NCBI RefSeq assembly: GCF_004153685.1
Contig: NZ_SDQD01000001.1
Coordinates: forward strand, 248,001 to 312,000
Length of the DNA stretch: 64,000 nucleotides
Reading direction: 5' to 3'
Origin: Pollutimonas harenae
GTDB taxonomy: Bacteria > Pseudomonadota > Gammaproteobacteria > Burkholderiales > Burkholderiaceae_B
Shown here: piece by piece, positions 34,101 to 40,991 of the stretch
How positions within the stretch are numbered: position 1 is the stretch's first letter
How the letters are laid out: each line of letters begins with the position of its first letter
Translations under genes and position numbers: made by a program
Notes under the pieces: generated by a model
What the model was told of the DNA's origin: nothing
The model's input: only the letters and a program-made list of their open reading frames with translations
The model's database searches: none

Positions 34101-34224
34101 GGTTATTGGCCGTTTTATGAGAGAACAAAAAATACAACTGAATGCAGATGCCTCACGCTATATCAATCACCTGGTGGTTGCCGAATACCTGAAAGAATTT
34201 AATACCGGAGCACGTTCGTGGTAG
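31126..34224 (+). CDS. hsdR: Type I restriction enzyme, R (restriction/translocation) subunit HsdR
   Basis: A 1032-residue motor and nuclease subunit. The PD-(D/E)XK nuclease is at the N-terminus: FRPDITLL with D120, then IEVKKPNN with E134 and K136. Superfamily 2 helicase motifs follow: GSGKT near residue 316 and DEVHRSY near residue 426, with FVYNMLLTGFDAKRL and LTRVNRTYKGFRYGYVVDF further on. The C-terminal 350 residues are helical, as needed to bind the methylase. The size is close to that of type IC enzymes such as EcoR124I. It is the first gene of hsdR-hsdM-hsdS and overlaps hsdM by 7 bp. Confidence 0.94.
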   Translation: MEFNEDTRVKIPTILHLMRLSYQYLSLKGQHWDLDTNIFPELFSSAITRINPGIDAVEVSRLLEDIKLLLDNEDLGRAFFERLSDRSNTRLIDFKNFNNNSFHVVTELTCQNGDEEFRPDITLLINGMPLVFIEVKKPNNREGILAERDRISKRFQNPKFKRFANITQFMIFSNNMEYDDGDPEPVQGAFYASSSYHEPAFNYFREEEVLNLTALLKPLPEADELRVLKDNNLEVIRNNPEFQTNKEPNRPTNRICTSLLNRERLAFILRYALTYVSEIEGPHKHVMRYPQLFATKAIERKLNEGVKKGIIWHTQGSGKTALAFYNVRFLTDYFQKQQIIPKFYFIVDRIDLLQQAQWEFTARGLTVHTVDSREAFTRDIKATQVIHNHSGRPEITVVNIQKFKDDPDVVSIKDYDIAIQRVYFLDEVHRSYNPKGSFLANLSQSDTNAIKIGLTGTPLLGDDYNSRALFGDYIHKYYYNASIADGYTLRLIREEIATNYKMALQQALEDVEVKMGDVDRKLIYAHESFVEPMLDYIINDFEKSRGALNDSSIGGMVICDSSEQAKQMFDIFNAVYAQPSSTPYDLKDSAHALIAAAKPESYAARARLNHRVKNAALILHDIGTKEARKNWVEEFKAGKIDFLFVYNMLLTGFDAKRLKKLYLGRVIRKHNLLQALTRVNRTYKGFRYGYVVDFADIRKEFDATNKAYFDELQSELGDEMEHYSNLFKSQAEIQQEIEHIKDVLFRFDIDNAEIFANQISQIQDRQTVLALKKALENAKSLYNLIRLQGEYGILNELDFAKLNILYRETSNHLDMLNLKERIEQGTDTTNLLNVALEDVIFKFIKIGEEELVLADQLKNTLRQTREALTSNFDQQDPQFINLKEELERLFKKKNLSEVTQDDMVANIGALEKILERVKELNRQNNQLRQKYLGDAKYTRIHKRLQEHGGVSDSERKIFEALTGVKQDADEQIVNNSQILDNEGYFERQMMPLVIGRFMREQKIQLNADASRYINHLVVAEYLKEFNTGARSW

Positions 34225-35855
34225 TAGAACTTGAGTTTCAACAAAAAACCAAAGCACTAATCGACAGTCTAAAAAGCATTTGTGCCAACTATGGCCTGGG
34301 TAACGATGGCAACGAATTCAAAATCATCACCCAGACTTTTCTGTACAAGTTCCTGAACGATAAATTTGCCTATGAAGCGAAGAAAATCAACCCAACCCTT
34401 GCCAGCGCAGAAAGTTGGGAAGCCGTACTGGCCGCCATGAGCGAAAATGACCTGGAGATGATGCAACTGCAAATGGGCGGCGACACCGCTCGCCTGAAAC
34501 CGCAGCACTTTATCAGCCACCTGTTCAGCCAGCAGAACACCGCAGATTTCGCCAAACTGTTTGACGATACCTTGCTGGATATCGCCATCAGTAACAATGA
34601 CGTATTCGCGGTAAAAACCGATGGCGGCGCAAAAGTGGTGCTGTTTGAGCGCCTCAGCCAATACATCGCCGATGATTCCAAGCGCGATGCTTTTTGCCGC
34701 GCCATTATCAACAAGCTAGTGGATTTCAGCTTTGAGCGCATCTTTACCCAAAAGTTCGACTTTTACGCCACCATCTTTGAATACCTGATCAAGGATTACA
34801 ACAGTAATTCAGGTGGCAAATACGCCGAATACTTCACCCCCCATGCGGTGGCGCGCATCATGGCAGAAATCCTGGTACCCCGAACCACCCGCAGCAATGT
34901 GCGCAACGTCAGCGTATACGACCCGTCCGCGGGCTCCGGCACCCTGCTAATGAACGTAGCCCATGCCATTGGTGAAAACCGTTGCAGCATTTACACCCAG
35001 GATATTTCACAAAAATCCTCCAGTCTGCTACGCCTGAATTTGATTCTGAACAACCTGGTGCACTCCATCCCCAATGTGGTCCAAGGCAATACCATTTCAC
35101 ACCCCTACCACAAGGATGGCTCTGCCCTAAAACGCTTCGATTACATCGTCTCCAATCCACCCTTCAAACTGGACTTCAGCGATTTCCGCGATGAACTGGA
35201 CAGCAAGGAAAACAAGCAGCGCTTCTTTGCCGGTATTCCCAAGGTCAAGCCAAAAGCAACAGATAAGATGGAAATCTATCAGTTGTTTCTGCAACACATC
35301 ATTCACTCGCTAAAACCCGGTGGCAAAGCAGCCGTGGTCGTTCCCACCGGGTTTATCACGGCACAATCAGGTATCGACAAAGGTATCCGCCAATATCTGG
35401 TGGAACACAAGATGCTAGCCGGTGTGGTATCCATGCCTTCCAACATCTTCGCCACCACAGGCACCAACGTTTCCATCCTGTTTATGGACGCCGGGAACAA
35501 AGACAAGGTGGTGTTGATTGATGCATCTAGCCTGGGTGAAAAAATTAAGGACGGTAAAAATCAGCGCACCGTACTCACGCCAGCAGAAGAACAGCGGATT
35601 GTTGATACCTTTAATACCAAAGAAGATGTAGAGGACTTTTCCGTAGCGGTCAGTTATGAAGAGATTGAAGCAAAGAACTACAGCCTGAGCGCTGGCCAAT
35701 ATTTCGATGTGAAAATCGAGTACGTGGATATTACTCAAGCGGAGTTTACTGAAAAGATGCAGGGATTTACTTCAAACTTGGAAAGCCTTTTTGGCCAGTC
35801 TCGAAAACTAGAAGTTGAGATTAAAAAGCAGTTTGCCGGGCTGAAGTATGAATAA
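34218..35855 (+). CDS. hsdM: Type I restriction-modification methylase subunit HsdM
   Basis: A 545-residue adenine-N6 DNA methyltransferase subunit. The GTG start overlaps the end of hsdR. The SAM-binding motif DPSAGSGTLLMNV is near residue 235 and the catalytic NPPF (SNPPFKLDF) near residue 313. The N-terminal helical HsdM domain precedes them. It pairs with HsdS for methylation and with HsdR for cleavage, and overlaps hsdS by 8 bp. Confidence 0.95.
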   Translation: MVVELEFQQKTKALIDSLKSICANYGLGNDGNEFKIITQTFLYKFLNDKFAYEAKKINPTLASAESWEAVLAAMSENDLEMMQLQMGGDTARLKPQHFISHLFSQQNTADFAKLFDDTLLDIAISNNDVFAVKTDGGAKVVLFERLSQYIADDSKRDAFCRAIINKLVDFSFERIFTQKFDFYATIFEYLIKDYNSNSGGKYAEYFTPHAVARIMAEILVPRTTRSNVRNVSVYDPSAGSGTLLMNVAHAIGENRCSIYTQDISQKSSSLLRLNLILNNLVHSIPNVVQGNTISHPYHKDGSALKRFDYIVSNPPFKLDFSDFRDELDSKENKQRFFAGIPKVKPKATDKMEIYQLFLQHIIHSLKPGGKAAVVVPTGFITAQSGIDKGIRQYLVEHKMLAGVVSMPSNIFATTGTNVSILFMDAGNKDKVVLIDASSLGEKIKDGKNQRTVLTPAEEQRIVDTFNTKEDVEDFSVAVSYEEIEAKNYSLSAGQYFDVKIEYVDITQAEFTEKMQGFTSNLESLFGQSRKLEVEIKKQFAGLKYE

Positions 35856-37119
35856 TCTACTTAATGAAAAGCTCGGCAGTCTAGTAGGTGCCGGCGGGGG
35901 CAAAATTCATACAGGGCCATTCGGTAGCCAGCTTCATGCGTCCGATTATGTGCCAGAGGGAATTCCGTGCATTATGCCCGCGAACATGAGGAACAATAGA
36001 GTTGATCTTTCAAGTATCGCTTTTATAACTGAAGAGGACGCAAAGCGCCTTTCTAAATATATTGTCAAAAAAAATGACATCGTATATAGCCGTAGGGGTG
36101 ATGTTACACAAAAGGCATTAATTCGAGAAAAAGAAGCCGGATACTTCTGCGGCACTGGCTGTTTATTGCTTCGACCAGGAAAGAATTTCGACGCTAGATT
36201 TTTGACCTATTACCTCAGCACCCCGAAAATTCAAAATTGGCTTATCAGCCAGGCTGTAGGCGCAACAATGCCAAACCTGAATACGGGAATCCTATCTAGC
36301 ATACCTTTTCATGGCCCCAAAAAAGCGGAGCAAGAAAAGATAGCGGACGTGCTTTCTGCCGTTGACGAGAAAATCGAACTCAACGACCGCATCAACGGCG
36401 AGCTGGAAGCAATGGCCAAAACCCTGTACGACTACTGGTTTGTTCAGTTCGACTTTCCCGATGCCAAAGGCAAACCCTACAAAACCTCCGGCGGAAAAAT
36501 GGTCTACAACCCGACCCTCAAACGGAGCATCCCGACGGGGTGGGAAGATGGAAAGGTGCTTACAGTCGCAGACTTACTTGGCGGGGGCACGCCAACAAAA
36601 GCAAAGCCAGAATATTGGGGCGGAGCAATCCCATTCTTTACGCCAAGCGATTCCAACAGAAATATCTTTTCACTGGAGACGGAGGACTACATAACTGAAG
36701 AAGGATTAAAAAACAGTAGCACTAGATTATTTGCGAAAAATACCGTATTCCTCACCGCTAGAGGCTCTGTGGGGCGGCTGGCACTCAATGCTGTACCAAT
36801 GGCGATGAACCAATCCTGCTATGCCCTGAGCGCAAAAGACGGAATTAGCCATGTATTTTTGTTTTTCTTGACCAAAGAACTTATTCACCATCTTGAAGTA
36901 AAAGCAAGTGGCTCTGTGTTTAACTCGATCGTGTCTAATGACATAGAGCTCACCAGCCTTGCACTTCCAAAGGATAGAAAAGTTATCGCAAGTTTCGCAG
37001 CCATTGCAGAACCCATTTTTTCAAAAATTGAAACGCTAACCAACGAAAATAGGCAGCTTTCCTCCTTGCGTGATTGGCTCCTCCCTATGCTAATGAACGG
37101 ACAGGTCACCGTCACATGA
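35848..37119 (+). CDS. hsdS: Type I restriction-modification specificity subunit HsdS
   Basis: A 423-residue DNA sequence-recognition subunit with two variable target-recognition domains (about residues 1-165 and 225-375). They are split by a conserved helical spacer (KIADVLSAVDEKIELNDRINGELEAMAKTLYDYWFVQF) and closed by a similar C-terminal helix (RQLSSLRDWLLPMLMNGQVTV). The recognised DNA sequence cannot be predicted. Its base composition and codon choice appear more AT-rich in the variable parts, which fits domain exchange. Confidence 0.94.
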   Translation: MNNLLNEKLGSLVGAGGGKIHTGPFGSQLHASDYVPEGIPCIMPANMRNNRVDLSSIAFITEEDAKRLSKYIVKKNDIVYSRRGDVTQKALIREKEAGYFCGTGCLLLRPGKNFDARFLTYYLSTPKIQNWLISQAVGATMPNLNTGILSSIPFHGPKKAEQEKIADVLSAVDEKIELNDRINGELEAMAKTLYDYWFVQFDFPDAKGKPYKTSGGKMVYNPTLKRSIPTGWEDGKVLTVADLLGGGTPTKAKPEYWGGAIPFFTPSDSNRNIFSLETEDYITEEGLKNSSTRLFAKNTVFLTARGSVGRLALNAVPMAMNQSCYALSAKDGISHVFLFFLTKELIHHLEVKASGSVFNSIVSNDIELTSLALPKDRKVIASFAAIAEPIFSKIETLTNENRQLSSLRDWLLPMLMNGQVTVT

Positions 37120-37175
37120 TCAATATCCTGTTCCGGCTATTGCTGACATTTAATGCGAGCTAGCGCTCAGCATCT

Positions 37176-37197
37176 ATGGCGGCGGCTTCGCCGCCAT
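37176..37197. terminator. Short hairpin between hsdS and the convergent rep-like gene
   Basis: ATGGCGGC-ggcttc-GCCGCCAT is a perfect 8-bp stem located between two convergent genes. There is no T-run, so termination is only a possibility. Confidence 0.3.
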
Positions 37198-37278
37198 GGC
37201 GCGTGCCCAACTGAAATACAGCAGCGATGCGCAGCTGCGCTAATTGCCCAGGCGCGCCTCAATAGCTCAGGCAAACTC

Positions 37279-38364
37279 TCAATGTGAGTAACGGCGCTGC
37301 ATTTCGAGCGCTTTTTTCAGCTGCGGTACTGCTGCCTTTCCAGGCCAGCGTGCCAGCATAAACACGACTGAATTAGGCTCCCAGTAAAACTGACTTATAC
37401 GCAAGTAGGGATCAACATTGGGTCCCGAGAGCGTCGTGACCGCCATTTTTAGTCGACGCCGGAACTCCGCCAGGCTACATGTCGACCCCGAATGGCGAAG
37501 CAAATAGTCATGCGTCAGGGGGTACGGTCCAGACTGCGTGCGCAAGTAGCACACCAGCCAGCCGGCTAAGCCAGTGAACTCAGCAAGTGCGGTCGTTGGC
37601 ATGCTAACCCACATACCACGGCGTAGTAGGACCGCGAAGGCTTCATCCACGCGCACCGTGACCGTCGTTTTACCTAACTCCCCGACCTTAACGTCGCTTA
37701 CTATCAGGCGGCACAGGGGCTGCTGGACATCACCCAATGACAGCTCACAGCGAACCGCGCCTAAACGATCGAAGCTGCTCAATAGGGAATCATAGACATG
37801 CCGACCAGGCTTAAGCCCCATGGCAAACGCAAACCGGTAAAGTGATAACTCTACCTCTTGGCCTAACGGGATCGCAGTCGGACCATTGCCACGGTAGAGA
37901 TTTAAGCACGCCCCCAGAACCCGGCGATCCTGGCCGTTAAGGCGCGGACCTGAGACTGTCAAGGAAACATCCCCGTCTTTTGTTTTCACGATGGGCACGT
38001 CCGCAGCGCTCAATTCAGACTCACCGCTGGCGGCCGAAAACAGTGCGGAACGCAACAACGTGCTGGGCAGCACAAGGTGGCGCTCGAGCGCAATGGGAGC
38101 GTAAATACGCCCGCAGTATCGCACCGCTCCGCGCTTACGGGCATTGAGCAAATCCTCGGAGCTTGCTTTTGAGGGCAGTTCGAAAACCGCTAGACTTTTA
38201 GTCGCACGCTCGATGCCGCGCGCCCTTTTTTCATAATCTTCAGCAGCATGCTGCATGACACGTTTGGTCAACGGGTCATCGCAATCGAAAGATTCCCGCA
38301 ATAATATTCCTGCCATGCATCGAGGGTCGGGCTTCCGATTTCCCACAGGATCGGGTTGGAACAT
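37279..38364 (-). CDS. TrfA-like plasmid replication initiator protein
   Basis: A protein of about 361 residues from the ATG at 38364; a TTG two codons earlier (38370) lies closer to an AGGAG site and could be the true start. The central part resembles TrfA of IncP plasmids: SALFSA near residue 100, LTVSGPRLNGQDRRVLGACL, LSLYRFAFAMGLKPGRHVYDSLLSSFDRL, and a C-terminal winged-helix-like section LTGLAGWLVCYLRTQSGPYPLTHDYLLRHSG. TrfA binds iterons and opens plasmid origins. Its presence in a tRNA-linked island suggests plasmid or ICE ancestry. The matching origin would be expected nearby, probably in the upstream non-coding stretch. Similarity is from memory of the family, so the call is moderate. 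Confidence 0.65.
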   Translation of the reverse strand: MFQPDPVGNRKPDPRCMAGILLRESFDCDDPLTKRVMQHAAEDYEKRARGIERATKSLAVFELPSKASSEDLLNARKRGAVRYCGRIYAPIALERHLVLPSTLLRSALFSAASGESELSAADVPIVKTKDGDVSLTVSGPRLNGQDRRVLGACLNLYRGNGPTAIPLGQEVELSLYRFAFAMGLKPGRHVYDSLLSSFDRLGAVRCELSLGDVQQPLCRLIVSDVKVGELGKTTVTVRVDEAFAVLLRRGMWVSMPTTALAEFTGLAGWLVCYLRTQSGPYPLTHDYLLRHSGSTCSLAEFRRRLKMAVTTLSGPNVDPYLRISQFYWEPNSVVFMLARWPGKAAVPQLKKALEMQRRYSH

Positions 38365-38380
38365 ACTCAAATTTAGTCTC

Positions 38381-38430
38381 CTGTATAGGACAAAGGGCCA
38401 CGGCGGCTCACAAAGTTGTCTTATGTATAG
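38381..38430. promoter_or_regulatory. Inverted TTGTCCTATA-type repeat upstream of the TrfA-like gene
   Basis: CTGTATAGGACAA (38381-38393) and TTGTCTTATGTATAG (38416-38430) form a near-perfect inverted pair directly upstream of the TrfA-like start. Two more copies of the core occur at 38650-38660 (TATATAGGACA) and 39661-39676. They could be operator or origin sites for the initiator. Confidence 0.45.
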
Positions 38431-38464
38431 AAGAAAACCTGAATATTTATACAGCAAAATTTGT

Positions 38465-39306
38465 TACGACGCCGGGCTCGATGGAGAGAACGCTTGCCAC
38501 TGGCACATACCCAGCTTGCCGCCGACCCATACGGGAAGGTTGCCGTCAACCCATACTCTCGGACACCGGACCAACGAAATTAGCTGCAATTAGAAGGCCG
38601 ATTCAGCACCGCCAAGCACCATATAGAAATATTATTATTTACAGTATCTTATATAGGACAGCATAGGCTGATACCGCCGCACTCGCATAGAGGCATGCAA
38701 CGCGCATCATTCGCCTACCAGCCATGGGATCGACTTCCTGGAATATTGCTCGATTCTTGATTGCGCGCCACCGTTTCTACCGAATATCGGGTAGCTGTAT
38801 GGCGAAGCATCTGCGCAAGACTTAACACTATTGATCCTGGTTGAGGCTGCGGAATGCTTTGCATACGGCTAGGTCGACCATCACGCCATGCGGGTCGACT
38901 CTCCACTACGGGCGAAGATCACCCCACCTCAACCAAGATGAATAAGTGGGCGCAGTGACCACTCCTTTTGCCCCCTCAAATTACATGGCGCCGTACGCCC
39001 TAAGCAGGCAAAGTGCTATTCGCGATTGATATCCCGGGATGACCTCTTATCCTGGCACATACGATACATGCGGATAACCTTGGCCATCCCAATAGGGACG
39101 AGCAGGTTTTTTGCTCTGCTTGCGCAGCATGACCGTGCCGTTTCCCATTAGCTTCACGGCAAAGTCAAAACTGCTGCCAGTTTTGACTGTCGCAGACTCG
39201 ACTAAGCCCAAATTTCGCTCCTACGCGCGCTGCCATAGGAGAACGTTGGCGATGTTCGCAAAAGAGCTCGGGCTTATCTTCCCCGTCTTCCAAAAATAGG
39301 TGGGGC
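38465..39306. other. Non-coding stretch upstream of the TrfA-like gene
   Basis: About 840 bp with no convincing gene on either strand. It contains one TATAGGACA motif (38650-38660), an AT-rich patch at 38,625-38,655 (ATATTATTATTTACAG), and a perfect hairpin at 39164-39187. It is the most likely place for an origin served by the TrfA-like protein, but no clear iteron array is visible. Confidence 0.35.
39164..39187. repeat. Perfect 10-bp inverted repeat
   Basis: GTCAAAACTG-ctgc-CAGTTTTGAC. There is no T-run on either side, so it is more like a protein-binding dyad or origin hairpin than a terminator. Confidence 0.6.
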
Positions 39307-39567
39307 GTGACAAGCCTCGGATTCTACGTATTGAGGCTTAAGGCCGAACTGGTAAGAATAGGGATTTTCATGCTCCATGAGGATCACATGCCCCTACTAG
39401 CCGCATTAGACGAGTGTGTTTCTATGCTTACCAAGATTTCGATCTATGCCGAGCTAGGCCTAGAAGAGCCCCATTTGCACCCTTACGCGCTCCTGTCCAT
39501 TCGGCAGTGTTGCGTGCAGGTCGACGAAACACTTTGCGGCATCTTTGGTATGGTCGAGCAAGACTAG
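39307..39567 (+). CDS. Small hypothetical protein (86 aa)
   Basis: Not recognised. It starts at a GTG preceded by GGTGGGG; an inner ATG at 39370 would give 65 residues beginning MLHEDHMPLLAALDECVSML. The sequence is helical, with hydrophobic residues spaced for packing and three cysteines, and no membrane segment. It has no convincing partner gene and lies between the probable origin region and an orphan antitoxin-like gene. It is reported because the codon pattern looks protein-like, but it could be a chance frame. Confidence 0.4.
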   Translation: MTSLGFYVLRLKAELVRIGIFMLHEDHMPLLAALDECVSMLTKISIYAELGLEEPHLHPYALLSIRQCCVQVDETLCGIFGMVEQD

Positions 39568-39660
39568 CTACTTCAATGGCCAGCCTACAGCCCCAGTTTT
39601 TGGGCCATCGCCACATACCGCCGCACGGTTGACTTAATTATTGATCGTCGTGGGTTTACC

Positions 39661-39676
39661 TTGTCCTCTAGGACAA
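39661..39676. promoter_or_regulatory. Operator-like palindrome TTGTCC-TCTA-GGACAA
   Basis: A perfect 6+6 inverted repeat about 70 bp before the Phd-like gene. It shares the TAGGACAA half-site with the repeat upstream of the TrfA-like gene, so one regulator may act at both. Antitoxins of the Phd/YefM type usually bind palindromes before their own genes. Confidence 0.45.
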
Positions 39677-39743
39677 CTCTGGAGAATGTGAGCACTACAG
39701 AGTAAGATAGACTGATGCCGTAGACTTTCCTAGAGGTAACCGT

Positions 39744-40043
39744 ATGCCTGCCGACGCCTCCTTTACCTCACAACTACCTGCCATTACGCTTGCCGCAGTA
39801 GAAGAACAGGGGTGGGACTATATTGAAAAGCATCTTGCCCAGGCAAATAGGCTGGTAGTCATGTCTGGTGGCAACGCTGAAGCTGTAGTCGTGAGCGTGC
39901 CAGAATATTTAAAGCTAGTCCGAAATATTCAAGGCATTGCAGCAGCCCCTTTACCCGACAGCAGCAAAACCGTGTCTTTGCAAACTCTACGGGAGCGCTT
40001 TGACAAGCGATTGGCGTCGTTACATAAGCCAGACGCTACTTAG
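39744..40043 (+). CDS. Phd/YefM-like antitoxin, no toxin gene next to it
   Basis: A 99-residue protein with a short beta-rich N-terminal part resembling Phd/YefM antitoxins: a helix (WDYIEKHLAQA) followed by RLVVMSGGNAEAVVVSVPEYLKLV, which matches the family's strand-turn-strand and YxxL pattern. The C-terminal 40 residues (LQTLRERFDKRLASL) would be the toxin-wrapping tail. A ribosome site AGAGG precedes the ATG, and a palindrome lies upstream. No Doc, RelE or other toxin frame follows within 380 bp, so it is an orphan or acts on a distant partner. Confidence 0.55.
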   Translation: MPADASFTSQLPAITLAAVEEQGWDYIEKHLAQANRLVVMSGGNAEAVVVSVPEYLKLVRNIQGIAAAPLPDSSKTVSLQTLRERFDKRLASLHKPDAT

Positions 40044-40422
40044 CACCCAAGCCCCCATAAATGGATCCTACCGGTTGAACGGAATGCCACATCCCAACCG
40101 TGGGTTCAACACACGCAAAGACCCCCGTCTACTCAACCAGAAAAAGAGAATGCAAGCGCGAGGAGCACTTGCACGCTTGATTTCCGGATGACCTCTGACG
40201 CCCCTGGTTCGCGCAAACCCTGATTACATTTCTTTTTGAACAGTGCTAGGCTAAGAATAGCTGCACGCAATGTGTAGCTATTGTTGTATTCATAACGTCA
40301 CGATCTGTGCTTCTCGGCCCCCCTGTTTGGCCGCAGGCCCCTTTTTATGAGAGGGTACGCTGAAGGGCATTCAGATGGTGCAGCCATACGCAATAGCGAC
40401 AAATCGGATCAGGAACCGTTTC
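40044..40422. other. Intergenic stretch left of the Tn7-like module
   Basis: No gene is supported here. It contains one loose inverted repeat, AATAGCT (near 40257) with AGCTATT (near 40277). One boundary of the Tn7-like element could lie here if the DUF6471 gene belongs to the element. I found no clear terminal TGT...ACA pair. Confidence 0.25.
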
Positions 40423-40746
40423 TTATTTGGTTCGCGCATACTGATCCATTATCTGCTGATTGGTCGGTACCGTCAGTTCAGATACACCAAGCGCACTCAT
40501 ACACATCAAAAAGAATGCCGCGCTAAACGTCTTACGGTTCACCTTCCGGTTCAACCGGTCGGCGCTTTCATATACGCCCATTACCTGCAATCGCTCAGCA
40601 AGGTCTCTGTACGTACAATTTCTGTCCTTCATCTCTTTGATAAGCAGCCTGGGAGCTTCTTGTTCCCAGGCTTTCAGAACCTGAGACTGACTAAGCACTC
40701 CCTGGGGCTTTACGCTGCGTTCTTGCATGTTTCTGTCCTTGGCCAA
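40423..40746 (-). CDS. DUF6471 domain protein (helix-turn-helix-like)
   Basis: A 107-residue protein. The pattern VLKAWEQEAPRLLIKEMKDRNCTYRDLAERLQVMGV...NRKVNRKTFSAAFFLMCMSALGV matches the DUF6471 family, which looks like a small helix-turn-helix DNA-binding protein. It is transcribed away from tnsAB with a 245-bp region between them. That region holds two copies of a 22-bp dyad, so it may bind there and control the transposition genes. This role is an inference from position alone. Confidence 0.7.
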   Translation of the reverse strand: MAKDRNMQERSVKPQGVLSQSQVLKAWEQEAPRLLIKEMKDRNCTYRDLAERLQVMGVYESADRLNRKVNRKTFSAAFFLMCMSALGVSELTVPTNQQIMDQYARTK

Positions 40747-40772
40747 TACAAAACTTCACTCCGCCGCCTTAA

Positions 40773-40794
40773 AACCAGTCAAATTCGACCGATT
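40773..40794. repeat. 22-bp dyad, copy A (possible TnsB site or operator)
   Basis: AACCAGTC-aaattc-GACCGATT, an imperfect dyad fitting AACCRGTC-N6-GACYGRTT. It lies in the region between DUF6471 and tnsAB, 27 bp from the DUF6471 start. Confidence 0.6.
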
Positions 40795-40912
40795 TTAGCG
40801 GGTTTCTGGGCCTCTGAACCTTTACGACTCCAGAACATTCTTCGGAATGGGGTGCCCAGTGCCAGCTTGTACATGCCGCGTCGCCGAGCAAAACTCAGCA
40901 CGGAAAATTTAA

Positions 40913-40934
40913 AACCGGTCATTTTCGACTGGTT
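40913..40934. repeat. 22-bp dyad, copy B (possible TnsB site or operator)
   Basis: AACCGGTC-attttc-GACTGGTT, nearly palindromic with one mismatch. It lies 140 bp from copy A and 58 bp before the tnsAB start. Confidence 0.65.
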
Positions 40935-40991
40935 GCTTAGATTTTGGCGGGGCAATTCCTATACCTATCCATCTGAACTTGGAATGAGGAC

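Noticed and set aside
39111-39299. 62-codon plus-strand frame near the 10-bp inverted repeat
   Set aside because: No ribosome site or family features; it covers the hairpin and is probably a chance frame.
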